Below are positions 16,593 to 24,492 of a stretch of DNA of 34,638 nt, piece after piece (positions within the stretch are counted from its first letter, which is position 1; each line of letters begins with the position of its first letter). Position numbers and translations under genes: made by a program. The DNA is from an uncultured Chloroflexota bacterium (GTDB lineage: Bacteria > Chloroflexota > Anaerolineae > Anaerolineales > Anaerolineaceae). The stretch is from NCBI GenBank assembly GCA_902786265.1, contig CADACE010000041.1:1-34638 (forward strand), read 5' to 3'. Under the pieces are notes generated by a model, which saw nothing but the letters and a program-made list of their open reading frames with translations, did not search any database and had not been told where the DNA came from.

Positions 16593-17627
16593 TTAAAACA
16601 GCTGTCCCTGCTGGGAGTCGGATTTCTTTTCCGTATATACTTTCCCGAGGTGCTCATAGGCTTTTCGGGTAGCTGTGCGTCCCTGTGGAGTCCGGTCGAT
16701 CAGACCCAGCTGCAGCAGGTAAGGCTCCACCACGTCCATGATGGTATCGGATTCTTCACTGATGGAAGCGGCAATGGTATTAAGCCCGACAGGACCGCCG
16801 TTATACTTATCGATAATAGTCTCGAGCACTTTACGGTCGACTTCATCCAGCCCGAGCACGTCAATATCCAGCAGATTCAATGCCTGGACCGCGGTCTCCC
16901 TCGTGATCGAGCCGTCTCCGCGGACCAGCGCATAATCCCGTACCCGCCGCAGCAGGCGCAGTCCGATGCGCGGTGTTCCCCGGGAGCGGATGGCCACTTC
17001 GCGGATACCGTCATCTTCATAAGGTGTGTTGATCTTCTGTGCAGCCCGGGCGATGATCTGCTCCATGGCGGGCAAATCGTAATAGTTCAGGCGGTAAACC
17101 GCACCGAAACGGGCACGCAAAGGTGCGCTCAGCAGCGAGAGTCGGGTCGTCGCACCGATGACCGTGAAACGCGGCAGCTTCAGACGGATCGAACGGGCAG
17201 TCGGACCTTTCCCGACCATGATATCCAGCACACAGTCCTCCATGGCGGGATAAAGGATTTCTTCAATAGCCCGCCCCAGCCGGTGGATCTCATCAATGAA
17301 CAGGATATCACCTTCATGCAGGTTGGAGAGAATTGCAGCCAGGTCGCCTGCTTTTTCGATTGCCGGTCCGGCAGTGATCTTGATACTCACACCCATTTCG
17401 TTAGCCATCACATGGGCAAGGGTGGTTTTTCCCAGTCCCGGAGGGCCGTAAAACAGCACGTGGTCCAACGGTTCCCCGCGTTTCTGCGCGGCGGAAAGCA
17501 ATATCGCCAGATTTTCCCGAACCTGATCCTGACCGGTTACCTCCGCGAGACGTTTTGGGCGCAGCGCCTGATCAACGCGGTCATCGCCATTCCCGGCAGC
17601 GGGATTGATTAGTCGTTCTTTTTCCAT
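16593..17627 (-). CDS. ruvB: Holliday junction branch migration helicase RuvB
   Basis: The 344-residue AAA+ motor drives branch migration of Holliday junctions with RuvA. Walker A is GPPGLGKT, Walker B lies in LFIDEIHRL, sensor 1 in IGATTR, and the C-terminal winged-helix domain ends with PQGRTAT. Length and motifs are normal. ruvA and ruvC are not adjacent in the window. A perfect TATAAT sits seven bases before the ATG with no Shine-Dalgarno, so the message is probably leaderless. queA follows in the same direction. Confidence 0.97.
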   Translation of the reverse strand: MEKERLINPAAGNGDDRVDQALRPKRLAEVTGQDQVRENLAILLSAAQKRGEPLDHVLFYGPPGLGKTTLAHVMANEMGVSIKITAGPAIEKAGDLAAILSNLHEGDILFIDEIHRLGRAIEEILYPAMEDCVLDIMVGKGPTARSIRLKLPRFTVIGATTRLSLLSAPLRARFGAVYRLNYYDLPAMEQIIARAAQKINTPYEDDGIREVAIRSRGTPRIGLRLLRRVRDYALVRGDGSITRETAVQALNLLDIDVLGLDEVDRKVLETIIDKYNGGPVGLNTIAASISEESDTIMDVVEPYLLQLGLIDRTPQGRTATRKAYEHLGKVYTEKKSDSQQGQLF

Positions 17628-17634
17628 GTGCTCT

Positions 17635-17640
17635 ATTATA
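17635..17640 (-). promoter_or_regulatory. -10 box seven bases before the ruvB start
   Basis: TATAAT on the minus strand is separated from the ruvB ATG by exactly seven bases (17628-17634). The -35 region is poor. The position predicts transcription from the A of the start codon. Confidence 0.55.
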
Positions 17641-17711
17641 CGACAGAAAAACAGCCGTTAGCCGGAGTTCTGTGGACAATGGTCTGAATGAATGTGACAT
17701 AATTTGTTGTC

Positions 17712-17739
17712 TCTCGGCTGCTGACTGTTGACTGCTATG
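17712..17739 (-). repeat. AG-phased heptad tract between ruvB and hisS
   Basis: On the minus strand the units read like AGCAGTC then AACAGTC, with a fixed seven-base phase over about four units. The tract lies in the divergent ruvB-hisS gap and overlaps a possible hisS -35 (TTGACT, 17728-17733). Confidence 0.5.
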
Positions 17740-17758
17740 TTACAATTGCTTTCATAAT
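17728..17758 (+). promoter_or_regulatory. Possible hisS promoter
   Basis: TTGACT (17728-17733) and CATAAT (17753-17758) are 19 bases apart. The spacing is long, so this is tentative. A small dyad, CTCAC/GTGAG (17772-17785), follows in the leader. No T-box elements are seen. Confidence 0.35.
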
Positions 17759-17801
17759 TTTTGAAATCAGCCTCACGACTGTGAGAGAATTCGAGGAAAA
17801 C

Positions 17802-19067
17802 ATGAGAGAAATTATTCAGCGCGTCAAAGGTACCCGTGAATTTTACCCGGAAGATATGGCTTTCCGAACCTGGCTTTACGCTCAGATGAGGGCTGTCTCC
17901 GAGTCTTTTGCTTATCAGGAATATGACGGCCCGTTCCTTGAAAAACTGGATCTTTATGCCGCCAAATCCGGAGAAGAACTGGTGAAGGAGCAGTCCTTTG
18001 TTTTCATGGACCGGGGTGGTTCTGAAGTCGCCCTGCGCCCGGAACTGACGCCTTCCCTTGCCCGTATGGTTGCACAGCGGCAGAACCTGCTGAACTACCC
18101 GCTGCGGATGTGGTCCTTCGGTCCTTTCTGGCGATATGAACAGCCTCAGAAAGGCCGCACCCGTGAGTTCTTCCAGTGGAATATCGACCTGATCGGGGTC
18201 AAATCCTATCAGGCGGACGCAGAGCTTCTGGCTGTCTGCGCGTCCTTCTTCAAGAGAGTCGGCCTTACTCCGGAACACGTCCGCATCAATGTCAACAACC
18301 GCCGCCTGATGGATGGCGCTTTGGCGAAGATCGGCATCGAAGGTGAGGAAAAAGCTCTGGCCTTCCGTATGATCGACCGCCGGGACAAGATGCGTAAGGA
18401 TGCCTGGTATGAATACGGCATTGAAGGCGGAATGACAGTTGAAAAGATCGATGCCCTGGTTGCCCTTCTTGAAAACAAGGAACTGTGGAAGGAATCCGAT
18501 GAGCTGAAGGAGATCTTTGCCCTGCTGGAGAAGATGGGGCTCAGTGACTATTTCGCTTATGATCCGGAAGTTATCCGCGGTCTGCTTTATTACACCGGTA
18601 CCGTTTTCGAAGCCCGTGACCTTGCCAAAGACGGACGCGCGATCCTCGGCGGCGGACGCTATGAAAACCTGGTCGGTGAAGTGGGCGGTGATCCGCTTGC
18701 GGGTGTCGGTTTTGCCATGGGCGACGTGATGATCCGTGTAGTCCTGGAAAAATACGGCCTTTATCCCGAACTCAAGATCCAGCCTGCGGATGTAATGGTG
18801 ACCTGCTTTGATGCTGCCGGTCTTCCGGATTCCTATGCCATCGCTATGGAACTGCGTGACGCCGGACTGAATGTCTCCTGCTATCCCGAAGCACTGAAGC
18901 TGGACAAGCAGATCAAATATGCCAACAAGATCGGTGTCAAAGCACTGGTTATCGCCGGTCCGGATGAACTGGCTGCCGGGAAGGTCACCATCAAGGATCT
19001 GGTCAACCGCACCCAGCAGACGGTGGATCGCGCGGAAGCAGCGGCGTTTCTTAAAAATCTGGGCTGA
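17802..19067 (+). CDS. hisS: Histidyl-tRNA synthetase
   Basis: The 421-residue class II synthetase charges tRNA-His. Motif 1 region is VKGTREFYPED, motif 2 is FWRYEQPQKGRTREFFQ, and the histidine-specific segment reads RGLLYYTGTVFE. The last normally reads RGLDYYTGTVFE, so an Asp is replaced by Leu here. The C-terminal anticodon-binding domain (about 325-420) is present, which argues against the paralogue HisZ. The ATG at 17802 is chosen because GAGG lies just upstream. An upstream GTG at 17781 has no Shine-Dalgarno. A strong promoter begins only seven bases after the stop. Confidence 0.93.
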   Translation: MREIIQRVKGTREFYPEDMAFRTWLYAQMRAVSESFAYQEYDGPFLEKLDLYAAKSGEELVKEQSFVFMDRGGSEVALRPELTPSLARMVAQRQNLLNYPLRMWSFGPFWRYEQPQKGRTREFFQWNIDLIGVKSYQADAELLAVCASFFKRVGLTPEHVRINVNNRRLMDGALAKIGIEGEEKALAFRMIDRRDKMRKDAWYEYGIEGGMTVEKIDALVALLENKELWKESDELKEIFALLEKMGLSDYFAYDPEVIRGLLYYTGTVFEARDLAKDGRAILGGGRYENLVGEVGGDPLAGVGFAMGDVMIRVVLEKYGLYPELKIQPADVMVTCFDAAGLPDSYAIAMELRDAGLNVSCYPEALKLDKQIKYANKIGVKALVIAGPDELAAGKVTIKDLVNRTQQTVDRAEAAAFLKNLG

Positions 19068-19073
19068 AGCTTC

Positions 19074-19102
19074 TTGACAGGAAACAGTATTCTGTCTATA
19101 AT
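19074..19102 (+). promoter_or_regulatory. Perfect-consensus sigma70 promoter after hisS
   Basis: TTGACA (19074-19079), 17 bases, TATAAT (19097-19102): a full consensus match. An ACAG/CTGT dyad (19084-19095) lies inside the spacer. Transcription should start near 19109, with no protein gene for another 265 bases. Confidence 0.9.
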
Positions 19103-19108
19103 TTGATC

Positions 19109-19216
19109 CATCAGGAGGGGACCATTAGACCTCCTCTCCTGTGTCTGCATTTCAGTCGGCGGCTTTTAGGCCGGAAAAAATATCAGCACCGTCAGGTTGA
19201 AAACGCCTGGCGGTAA
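19109..19216 (+). ncRNA. Candidate structured leader or small RNA
   Basis: The region downstream of the consensus promoter can fold into three stems. CAGGAGGGGA (19112-19121) pairs with TCCTCTCCTG (19132-19141), with one wobble. A short CGGC/GCCG hairpin follows near 19158-19172. ACCGTCAGG (19188-19196) then pairs over nine positions with CCTGGCGGT (19206-19214). The first stem would bury an AGGAGG sequence. No known RNA family is recognised. It may be a riboswitch-like leader of the DUF3798 transporter operon, an independent sRNA, or both. No clear terminator follows, so read-through into the operon is possible. Confidence 0.4.
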
Positions 19217-19258
19217 TTATTTAATGATTTGCTTCTGTATTTCATTCATCATTTAAAC

Positions 19259-19297
19259 TTGACTTGAGATAAAAATCGATTAAAATTCTGGTATATT
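19259..19297 (+). promoter_or_regulatory. Second promoter for the DUF3798 gene
   Basis: TTGACT (19259-19264) with TAAAAT (19281-19286) at 16 bases, or an extended -10 (TGG before TATATT, 19292-19297), gives at least one plausible start close to the gene. Confidence 0.55.
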
Positions 19298-19314
19298 GCA
19301 CGGAATTAATCGAT
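19275..19314. promoter_or_regulatory. 9-bp inverted repeat centred on the -10 box, candidate operator
   Basis: ATCGATTAA (19275-19283) and TTAATCGAT (19306-19314) are perfect inverted copies 22 bases apart. Their centre coincides with the extended -10 box at 19292-19297. A regulator binding both arms would block this promoter. The regulator is unknown. Confidence 0.5.
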
Positions 19315-19329
19315 ATTTCGTTGTAAAAA

Positions 19330-19348
19330 CTTTCGCGAAAAGCGAAAG
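19330..19348 (+). promoter_or_regulatory. Leader hairpin just before the Shine-Dalgarno
   Basis: CTTTCGC (19330-19336) pairs perfectly with GCGAAAG (19342-19348) around a GAAAA loop. It ends 12 bases before the AGAGAGG Shine-Dalgarno. It could protect the message 5' end or control translation. Confidence 0.5.
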
Positions 19349-19375
19349 AATCATACTCAAAGAGAGGTGTATATT

Positions 19376-20560
19376 ATGAAGAAAGCTGTATTGATGCTCC
19401 TGTGTGTTATCATCAGCCTGTCTGTCGTGCTGACCGTCAGCGCGGAAGATTTCCATATCGGTATCGTTACCGGTTCCGTCTCCCAGTCTGAAGACGATCG
19501 CCGCGGTGCTGAAGCCGTCCAGGCCAAATATGGTGAGGACGTTGTGAAACTTGCCATTTATCCTGACAACTTCACTGAAGAACTCGAAACCACGATCCAG
19601 ACCATCGTGAACTTCGCTGACGATCCGTTGATGAAAGCCATCATCGTGAACCAGGCTGTCCCCGGTACCACCGAAGCTTTCCGCCAGATCAAAGAACGCC
19701 GCCCCGATATCCTCTGCTTCGCCGGTGAATCCCACGAAGACCTGCCGGAAATCGGTTCCGCTGCTGATCTCGTTGTGAACAACGACTTCGTTGCCCGTGG
19801 TTACCTGATGATCCGCACCGCCCACGAACTCGGTGCTGACACCTTCGTCCACATTTCCTTCCCGCGCCACATGAGCTATGAAACCATGTCCCGCCGTGTT
19901 GCCATCATGCAGGAAGCCTGCAAAGAATTCGGCATGACCTTCGTTCTGGAAACCGCTCCGGACCCGACAATGTCCGATGTAGGTACCGCCGGTGCTCAGG
20001 CTTATATCCTTGAACACGCTCCGGAATGGATCGAAAAGTACGGCAAGAACTCCGCGTTCTTCTGCACCAACGATGCCCACACCGAACCTCTGCTGAAGCA
20101 GCTGCTGGCCTATGGCGGCTACTTCGTGGAAGCTGACCTCCCGAGCCCGCTGATGGGTTATCCGGGTGCCCTGGGTCTGGACTTCACCGAAGCCGGTGGT
20201 GACTTCGAAAAGATTCTGAAGACCGTTGAAGACGCTATCGTCGAAAAGGGCGGTGCCGATCGCTTCGGTACCTGGGCCTTCTCCTATGGCTACACAGTTT
20301 CCGCCGGTCTGGCTGAACACGCTATCAACGTCATCAATGGCGAATCCGAACTGGATGAAATCGATGACATCGCTGCCGCCTACGGTGTTTACAGCCCGGG
20401 CGCCAACTGGAACGGTTCCCAGTACACCAACGCCGAAACCGGTGTGAAGTCCGACAACATCTTCCTGATCTACCAGGATACCTATATCATGGGCAATCCG
20501 GGTCACTTCATGGGCTCCACCGAAATCGAAGTTCCTGAAAAGTACTTCACTGTGAAATAA
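19376..20560 (+). CDS. DUF3798 family secreted substrate-binding-like protein
   Basis: The 394-residue protein has a clear signal peptide with a likely signal peptidase I site after VSA (residue 23). The mature part begins DFHIGIVTGSVSQSEDD and resembles type-1 periplasmic binding proteins, and I recognise it as DUF3798. There is no lipobox cysteine, which is unusual for a binding protein if the cell has no outer membrane. Codons are markedly biased toward C- and G-ending forms compared with neighbours, suggesting high expression. The ATG at 19376 has AGAGAGG eight bases upstream. It heads an ABC importer operon of the sugar/nucleoside type, so it is probably the solute receptor. The substrate cannot be read from sequence. 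Confidence 0.85.
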   Translation: MKKAVLMLLCVIISLSVVLTVSAEDFHIGIVTGSVSQSEDDRRGAEAVQAKYGEDVVKLAIYPDNFTEELETTIQTIVNFADDPLMKAIIVNQAVPGTTEAFRQIKERRPDILCFAGESHEDLPEIGSAADLVVNNDFVARGYLMIRTAHELGADTFVHISFPRHMSYETMSRRVAIMQEACKEFGMTFVLETAPDPTMSDVGTAGAQAYILEHAPEWIEKYGKNSAFFCTNDAHTEPLLKQLLAYGGYFVEADLPSPLMGYPGALGLDFTEAGGDFEKILKTVEDAIVEKGGADRFGTWAFSYGYTVSAGLAEHAINVINGESELDEIDDIAAAYGVYSPGANWNGSQYTNAETGVKSDNIFLIYQDTYIMGNPGHFMGSTEIEVPEKYFTVK

Positions 20561-20585
20561 TCTTTCACGAAAAGAACTGTTTGCG

Positions 20586-20612
20586 AAGGGGGAGCCACCC
20601 GTGCTCCCCTTT
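20586..20612 (+). terminator. Hairpin between the binding protein and ABC genes, likely attenuator
   Basis: GGGGAGC (20589-20595) pairs with GCTCCCC (20603-20609), and outer AAG/CTT-type pairs extend the stem. Only a short T-rich stretch follows, so termination should be partial. Such hairpins commonly let the binding protein exceed the membrane subunits. Confidence 0.65.
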
Positions 20613-20625
20613 CCTTATACATCAA

Positions 20626-20654
20626 GGTATTAGGGATTAGGGATTAGGTATTAG
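20626..20654 (+). repeat. AG-phased heptads, left arm of a long hairpin
   Basis: The units are of the form AGGGATT repeated at exact seven-base phase. The arm is complementary to 20677-20705 at 24 of 29 positions. Confidence 0.85.
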
Positions 20655-20676
20655 ATGAAATCATTTTCAAAGAGAA

Positions 20677-20709
20677 CTAATCCCTATCCCCTAACCCCTA
20701 ACCCCTAAA
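20677..20709 (-). repeat. AG-phased heptads, right arm of the hairpin
   Basis: On the minus strand the units are AGGGGTT-like. On the plus strand they read CCCCTAA and run directly into the AAAGGA Shine-Dalgarno of the ABC ATPase gene. Folding with 20626-20654 would leave a 22-base loop and place a long stem next to that ribosome site. Confidence 0.85.
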
Positions 20710-20718
20710 GGAAATGAT

Positions 20719-22320
20719 ATGAGTAAAGACCAAGCTCCGTTACTGGAGATGAAAAACATCAAAAAGGACTTTTTCGGCAACCAGGTGCTGATGGATATCA
20801 ACATCACCCTCCACGAAGGGGAAGTACTGGGTCTTGTCGGCGAAAACGGTGCCGGAAAAAGTACTCTGATGAAAATTCTGTTTGGTATGGACGAAATACG
20901 GGATACCGGCGGTTATGGTGGCGATGTCCTGATCAATGGGGAAAAGGTCAATTTTCAATCCCCGTTTGATGCCCTGGCAGCCGGTCTTGGTATGGTCCAT
21001 CAGGAATTTTCATTGATTCCCGGTTTTACGGCCGCTGAAAACATTTTGTTAAACAGGGAACCAACAAAAAAATCTGTTGTTTCCGAAGTCTTTGGCCAGC
21101 GTCTGAACATTCTTGACCGGAAAACACTCACGGATGAAGCCCGCGTGGCCATTGACAAGATGGGTGTCAAAATTGATGACCAGATGGTTATCGCGGAAAT
21201 GCCTGTCGGGCACAAACAATTTACGGAAATTGCCCGCGAGCTCAGCAATGATAAACTCAAACTGCTGATCCTGGATGAACCGACAGCGGTGCTGACCGAA
21301 AAAGAAGCGGTTGCGCTTCTGGATTCCATCAAGGGTATGGCTTCCCGCGGGATCGCGGTGATCTTCATCACGCATCGTCTGCAGGAAATCATGGAAGTCT
21401 GCAATCGCATCGTCGTCATGCGTGACGGGCATGTGGTCCAGGATGTGCCTTCCTCAGAGACAACGATCCCTGAAGTGACCCGCTGGATGGTAGGCCGAAG
21501 CGTAGAAAATACCGCTTCAAAAGACAAAAAGAATGCTCCGGAAAAAGCTTCTGATGATGATATCATCATGTCCATCCGGAAGCTCTGGGTGGATATGCCC
21601 GGTGAAACGGTCCGCAATGTGAACCTGGATGTCCGCAAGGGTGAGATCCTCGGTATCGGCGGCCTGGCGGGACAGGGCAAACTCGGTATCCCGAACGGTG
21701 TTATGGGGCTTTATGAAGCCGGCGGTGAAGTGACCTTTATGGGTAAGAAAATCGCGCTGAACGCTCCCCGCAAATGTCTTGATTCCAAACTTGCCTTTGT
21801 TTCGGAAGACCGCAGAGGTGTCGGTTTGCTGCTGGATGAAACACTGGGCTGGAACATTGCCTTCCCTGCCATGCAGATCAATAATAAGTTCCTCAAAAAG
21901 TATCTTGGCGGTCTTGTGACCTGGCGTGATGAACAGGCAATTAAAGATATCACGGAATACTATATTGACCTGCTGCAGATCAAGTGCACCGGTCATAAAC
22001 AGAAAGCCCGTGAGCTTTCCGGCGGCAACCAGCAGAAGATCTGTCTGGCGAAAACCTTTGCGCTTGAACCGCAGTTCCTTTTTGTTTCCGAACCGACCCG
22101 CGGCATTGACGTAGGCGCGAAAGCTCTGGTGCTGGAAGCGCTGCGCAAGTTCAACCATGATTCCGGTGTGACCGTGGTAATGATCTCTTCTGAGCTTGAA
22201 GAATTGCGCATGACATGTGACCGCATTGCTATTGTCTCCGGCGGCAAAATTGCAGGTATCCTGCCGGCTTCTGCCTCCTCTGAAGACTTTGGCGCGCTGA
22301 TGGTCAGTATGGTGAAATGA
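20719..22320 (+). CDS. ABC transporter ATPase, two-domain sugar/nucleoside type
   Basis: The 533-residue protein has two ABC domains fused, as in RbsA/MglA and BMP-type importers. Domain 1 has Walker A GENGAGKST and Walker B LLILDEPTA, but its signature region is degenerate (MPVGHKQFTEIAREL). Domain 2 has the reverse: a degenerate Walker A (GLAGQGKLG) and an intact signature LSGGNQQK. This asymmetry is normal for the family. It energises the two permeases encoded next, with spacings of seven and two bases. The ATG has AAAGGA six bases upstream, at the foot of the heptad hairpin. Confidence 0.94.
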   Translation: MSKDQAPLLEMKNIKKDFFGNQVLMDINITLHEGEVLGLVGENGAGKSTLMKILFGMDEIRDTGGYGGDVLINGEKVNFQSPFDALAAGLGMVHQEFSLIPGFTAAENILLNREPTKKSVVSEVFGQRLNILDRKTLTDEARVAIDKMGVKIDDQMVIAEMPVGHKQFTEIARELSNDKLKLLILDEPTAVLTEKEAVALLDSIKGMASRGIAVIFITHRLQEIMEVCNRIVVMRDGHVVQDVPSSETTIPEVTRWMVGRSVENTASKDKKNAPEKASDDDIIMSIRKLWVDMPGETVRNVNLDVRKGEILGIGGLAGQGKLGIPNGVMGLYEAGGEVTFMGKKIALNAPRKCLDSKLAFVSEDRRGVGLLLDETLGWNIAFPAMQINNKFLKKYLGGLVTWRDEQAIKDITEYYIDLLQIKCTGHKQKARELSGGNQQKICLAKTFALEPQFLFVSEPTRGIDVGAKALVLEALRKFNHDSGVTVVMISSELEELRMTCDRIAIVSGGKIAGILPASASSEDFGALMVSMVK

Positions 22321-22327
22321 GGCTGAT

Positions 22328-23389
22328 ATGGAACAAACGAATACAACAACCTTTATGGATAAACTCAAAGGATGGGCCCACAGTTTCGGTCTGCCTCGTC
22401 TGATCATTGCCGGTTTTCTCCTTGTTCTGTTCATTGCCGCTCCGATCGTAGGTGCGGATTTCTGGATGCAGGTGACCAACACCATCAACCGTTTCAGCTG
22501 GAACGCGATCATGGTGCTGGCAATGGTGCCGATGGTCCATTCCGGCTGTGGCTTGAACTTCGGCCTGCCGCTGGGTATTATCTCCGGTCTTTTGGGAGCC
22601 ACGCTTTCCATTGAATTCGGCTTCCACGGCTTTATGAGCTTTGTGATGGCTATCGTCATCGCTACGCCCTTCGCGATCATCTTTGGCTGGGTTTACGGTC
22701 AGCTGCTGAACAAGATCAAGGGCGGCGAAATGATGATCGCGACTTATGTCGGTTTCAGCTCCGTCTCCTTTATGTGTATGATGTGGCTGCTGCTGCCTTA
22801 TAAGAGCCCGAACATGGTCTGGGGTCTGGCGGGCAAAGGTCTGCGTACGACCATCTCCCTGGAAGGTTATTATGATAAGGCTCTGGCGAACATCCTGCAG
22901 ATCAATATCGGAAAACTTTCTATCCCGACCGGGGCGATCCTTTTCTTTGCCCTGCTGGCTTTCCTGATGTGGGCTTTCCTTCATACCAAAACCGGTACTG
23001 CCATGACAGCAGTCGGCTCTAACCCCACTTTTGCGAAGGCAGCGGGAATCGACATTGACAAGACCCGTACACTTTCCGTCATCATTTCCACCTGGCTGGC
23101 AGCCATCGGTATTCTGGTTTATGAACAGGGCTTCGGCTTTATTCAGCTGTATATGGCTCCTTTCTACATGGCAATGCCGGCGGTCTCCGCGATCCTGATC
23201 GGCGGTGCTTCCGTCAACAAAGCCTCCATCACCAACGTGATCATCGGTACGATCCTGTTCCAGGGTATTGTGACCATGACGCCGACAGTGATGAACAACA
23301 TGGTCCATATGGACATGAGTGAAGTCATCCGCATGATCGCCTCCAACGGCATGATCCTGTACGCGCTGACAAGAAAATCGGAGGCATAA
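22328..23389 (+). CDS. ABC transporter permease (BPD_transp_2 type)
   Basis: The 353-residue protein has about eight to nine transmembrane helices and the sequence style of ribose/galactose/nucleoside importer permeases. Features include a GLNFGLPLGIISG helix near residue 75 and a cytoplasmic loop, AVGSNPTFAKAAGIDIDKTR, that should contact the ATPase (EAA-like loop). It has no signal peptide. It lies between the ATPase and a second, diverged permease, which indicates a heterodimeric channel. The substrate is unknown. Confidence 0.92.
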   Translation: MEQTNTTTFMDKLKGWAHSFGLPRLIIAGFLLVLFIAAPIVGADFWMQVTNTINRFSWNAIMVLAMVPMVHSGCGLNFGLPLGIISGLLGATLSIEFGFHGFMSFVMAIVIATPFAIIFGWVYGQLLNKIKGGEMMIATYVGFSSVSFMCMMWLLLPYKSPNMVWGLAGKGLRTTISLEGYYDKALANILQINIGKLSIPTGAILFFALLAFLMWAFLHTKTGTAMTAVGSNPTFAKAAGIDIDKTRTLSVIISTWLAAIGILVYEQGFGFIQLYMAPFYMAMPAVSAILIGGASVNKASITNVIIGTILFQGIVTMTPTVMNNMVHMDMSEVIRMIASNGMILYALTRKSEA

Positions 23390-23391
23390 CG

Positions 23392-24492
23392 ATGAAAAAG
23401 TCATTCAAAAGCATCCTTCTTGACAACTCCGTGCCGATCATGTTCATCATTATCTGCGCGATCTGCATCCCGCTTTCCGGATTCTCTCCGACTTATCTGA
23501 TCAATGAGATCATCACCCGCCTGGGACGGAACGCTTTCCTGATCCTGAGCCTGCTGATCCCGATCATGGCCGGTATGGGGCTGAACTTCGGTATGACCCT
23601 GGGCGCCATGGCCGCGGAAATCGCACTGATCTTCGTTTCCGACTGGCAGATCTGGGGTATCCCGGGTGTCGTTTTGGCGATGATCGTCTCGATCCCGATT
23701 TCGATCTTCCTTGGCTGGATGTGCGGCAACCTGCTGAACATGGCTAAAGGCCGGGAAATGGTGACGAGCTACATCATCAGCTACTTCCTGAACGGTGTTT
23801 ACCAGCTGGTCGTGCTGTATATGATGGGCCCGATCATCCCGATAAAGCACTCTACCATCAAGCTCCCCCGCGGTTACGGTATCCGCAACACCGTGAGCCT
23901 TTTGAACATGCGCCAGTGTCTGGATAACGCCTGGGCGATCCGCATCCAGGGCGTGAAGATCCCGGTGCTGACCCTTTGTATTATCGCTCTCATGTGCCTC
24001 ATCATCGTCTGGTTCCGCCGGACGAAGCTGGGACAGGATATGCGCGCGGTCGGTCAGGATATGGAAGTTGCCCGCTCCGCCGGTATCGCGGTGGAACGCA
24101 CCCGCATCATCTCCATCATCATCTCCACAGTGCTGGCCGGGTTTGGTATGGTGATCTACCTCCAGAACATGGGGAACATCTCCACCTACGCGTCCCACTC
24201 ACAGATCGGTATGTTCTGTATCGCAGCGCTGCTGGTCGGCGGTGCCTCGGTCGATAAGGCCTCCATCGGGAATGTGTTCCTGGGTGTGATCCTCTTCCAC
24301 CTGATGTTCATCGTTGCCCCGAAAGCCGGCGCGGTCATCACCGGTGACTCCATGATCGGTGAATACTTCCGTGTGTTCGTCTCCTACGCGGTCATTACGG
24401 TCGCCCTGATCATGTATGAAACCAAGAAACGAAACCAGAAGAGTAATGCCGCACGGCAGCTCCAGCTGGACCAGGAAGCGGAGGAAGCATAA
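23392..24492 (+). CDS. ABC transporter permease (BPD_transp_2 type), second subunit
   Basis: The 366-residue protein is homologous in layout to the preceding permease: a GMGLNFGMTLGAMAAEIAL helix and the coupling loop MRAVGQDMEVARSAGIAVERTR, cited in part. It has about eight to nine helices and a basic, glutamine-rich C-terminal tail. It starts two bases after the first permease and its stop overlaps the next start (TAATG), so all are translated together. Confidence 0.92.
   Translation: MKKSFKSILLDNSVPIMFIIICAICIPLSGFSPTYLINEIITRLGRNAFLILSLLIPIMAGMGLNFGMTLGAMAAEIALIFVSDWQIWGIPGVVLAMIVSIPISIFLGWMCGNLLNMAKGREMVTSYIISYFLNGVYQLVVLYMMGPIIPIKHSTIKLPRGYGIRNTVSLLNMRQCLDNAWAIRIQGVKIPVLTLCIIALMCLIIVWFRRTKLGQDMRAVGQDMEVARSAGIAVERTRIISIIISTVLAGFGMVIYLQNMGNISTYASHSQIGMFCIAALLVGGASVDKASIGNVFLGVILFHLMFIVAPKAGAVITGDSMIGEYFRVFVSYAVITVALIMYETKKRNQKSNAARQLQLDQEAEEA

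Noticed and set aside
16575..17612. Long open frame on the plus strand opposite ruvB
   Set aside because: It mirrors ruvB codons, has no family signature and no promoter or Shine-Dalgarno; ruvB is certain.
17641..17801. T-box regulator upstream of hisS
   Set aside because: No T-box sequence, specifier loop or terminator is visible in the short gap.
19204..19214. Short match to the beginning of 5S rRNA (GCCTGGCGGT)
   Set aside because: The following sequence does not continue as 5S rRNA and the stretch is explained as one arm of a nine-base stem.
19124..19216. Possible 30-residue leader peptide with ATT start after AGGAGG
   Set aside because: An ATT start is very rare and the Shine-Dalgarno is buried in a stem; no evidence beyond spacing.
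19280..20506. Open frame of about 400 codons opposite the DUF3798 gene
   Set aside because: It is a consequence of the strong codon bias of the real gene and runs across its promoter.
20626..20709. Telomere-like TTAGGG repeats
   Set aside because: The resemblance is superficial: units are seven bases, degenerate, internal to an operon and part of the wider heptad family.
22304..23404. Long His/Asp-rich open frame opposite the first permease
   Set aside because: The composition is what the complement of hydrophobic permease codons gives; the permease is well supported.
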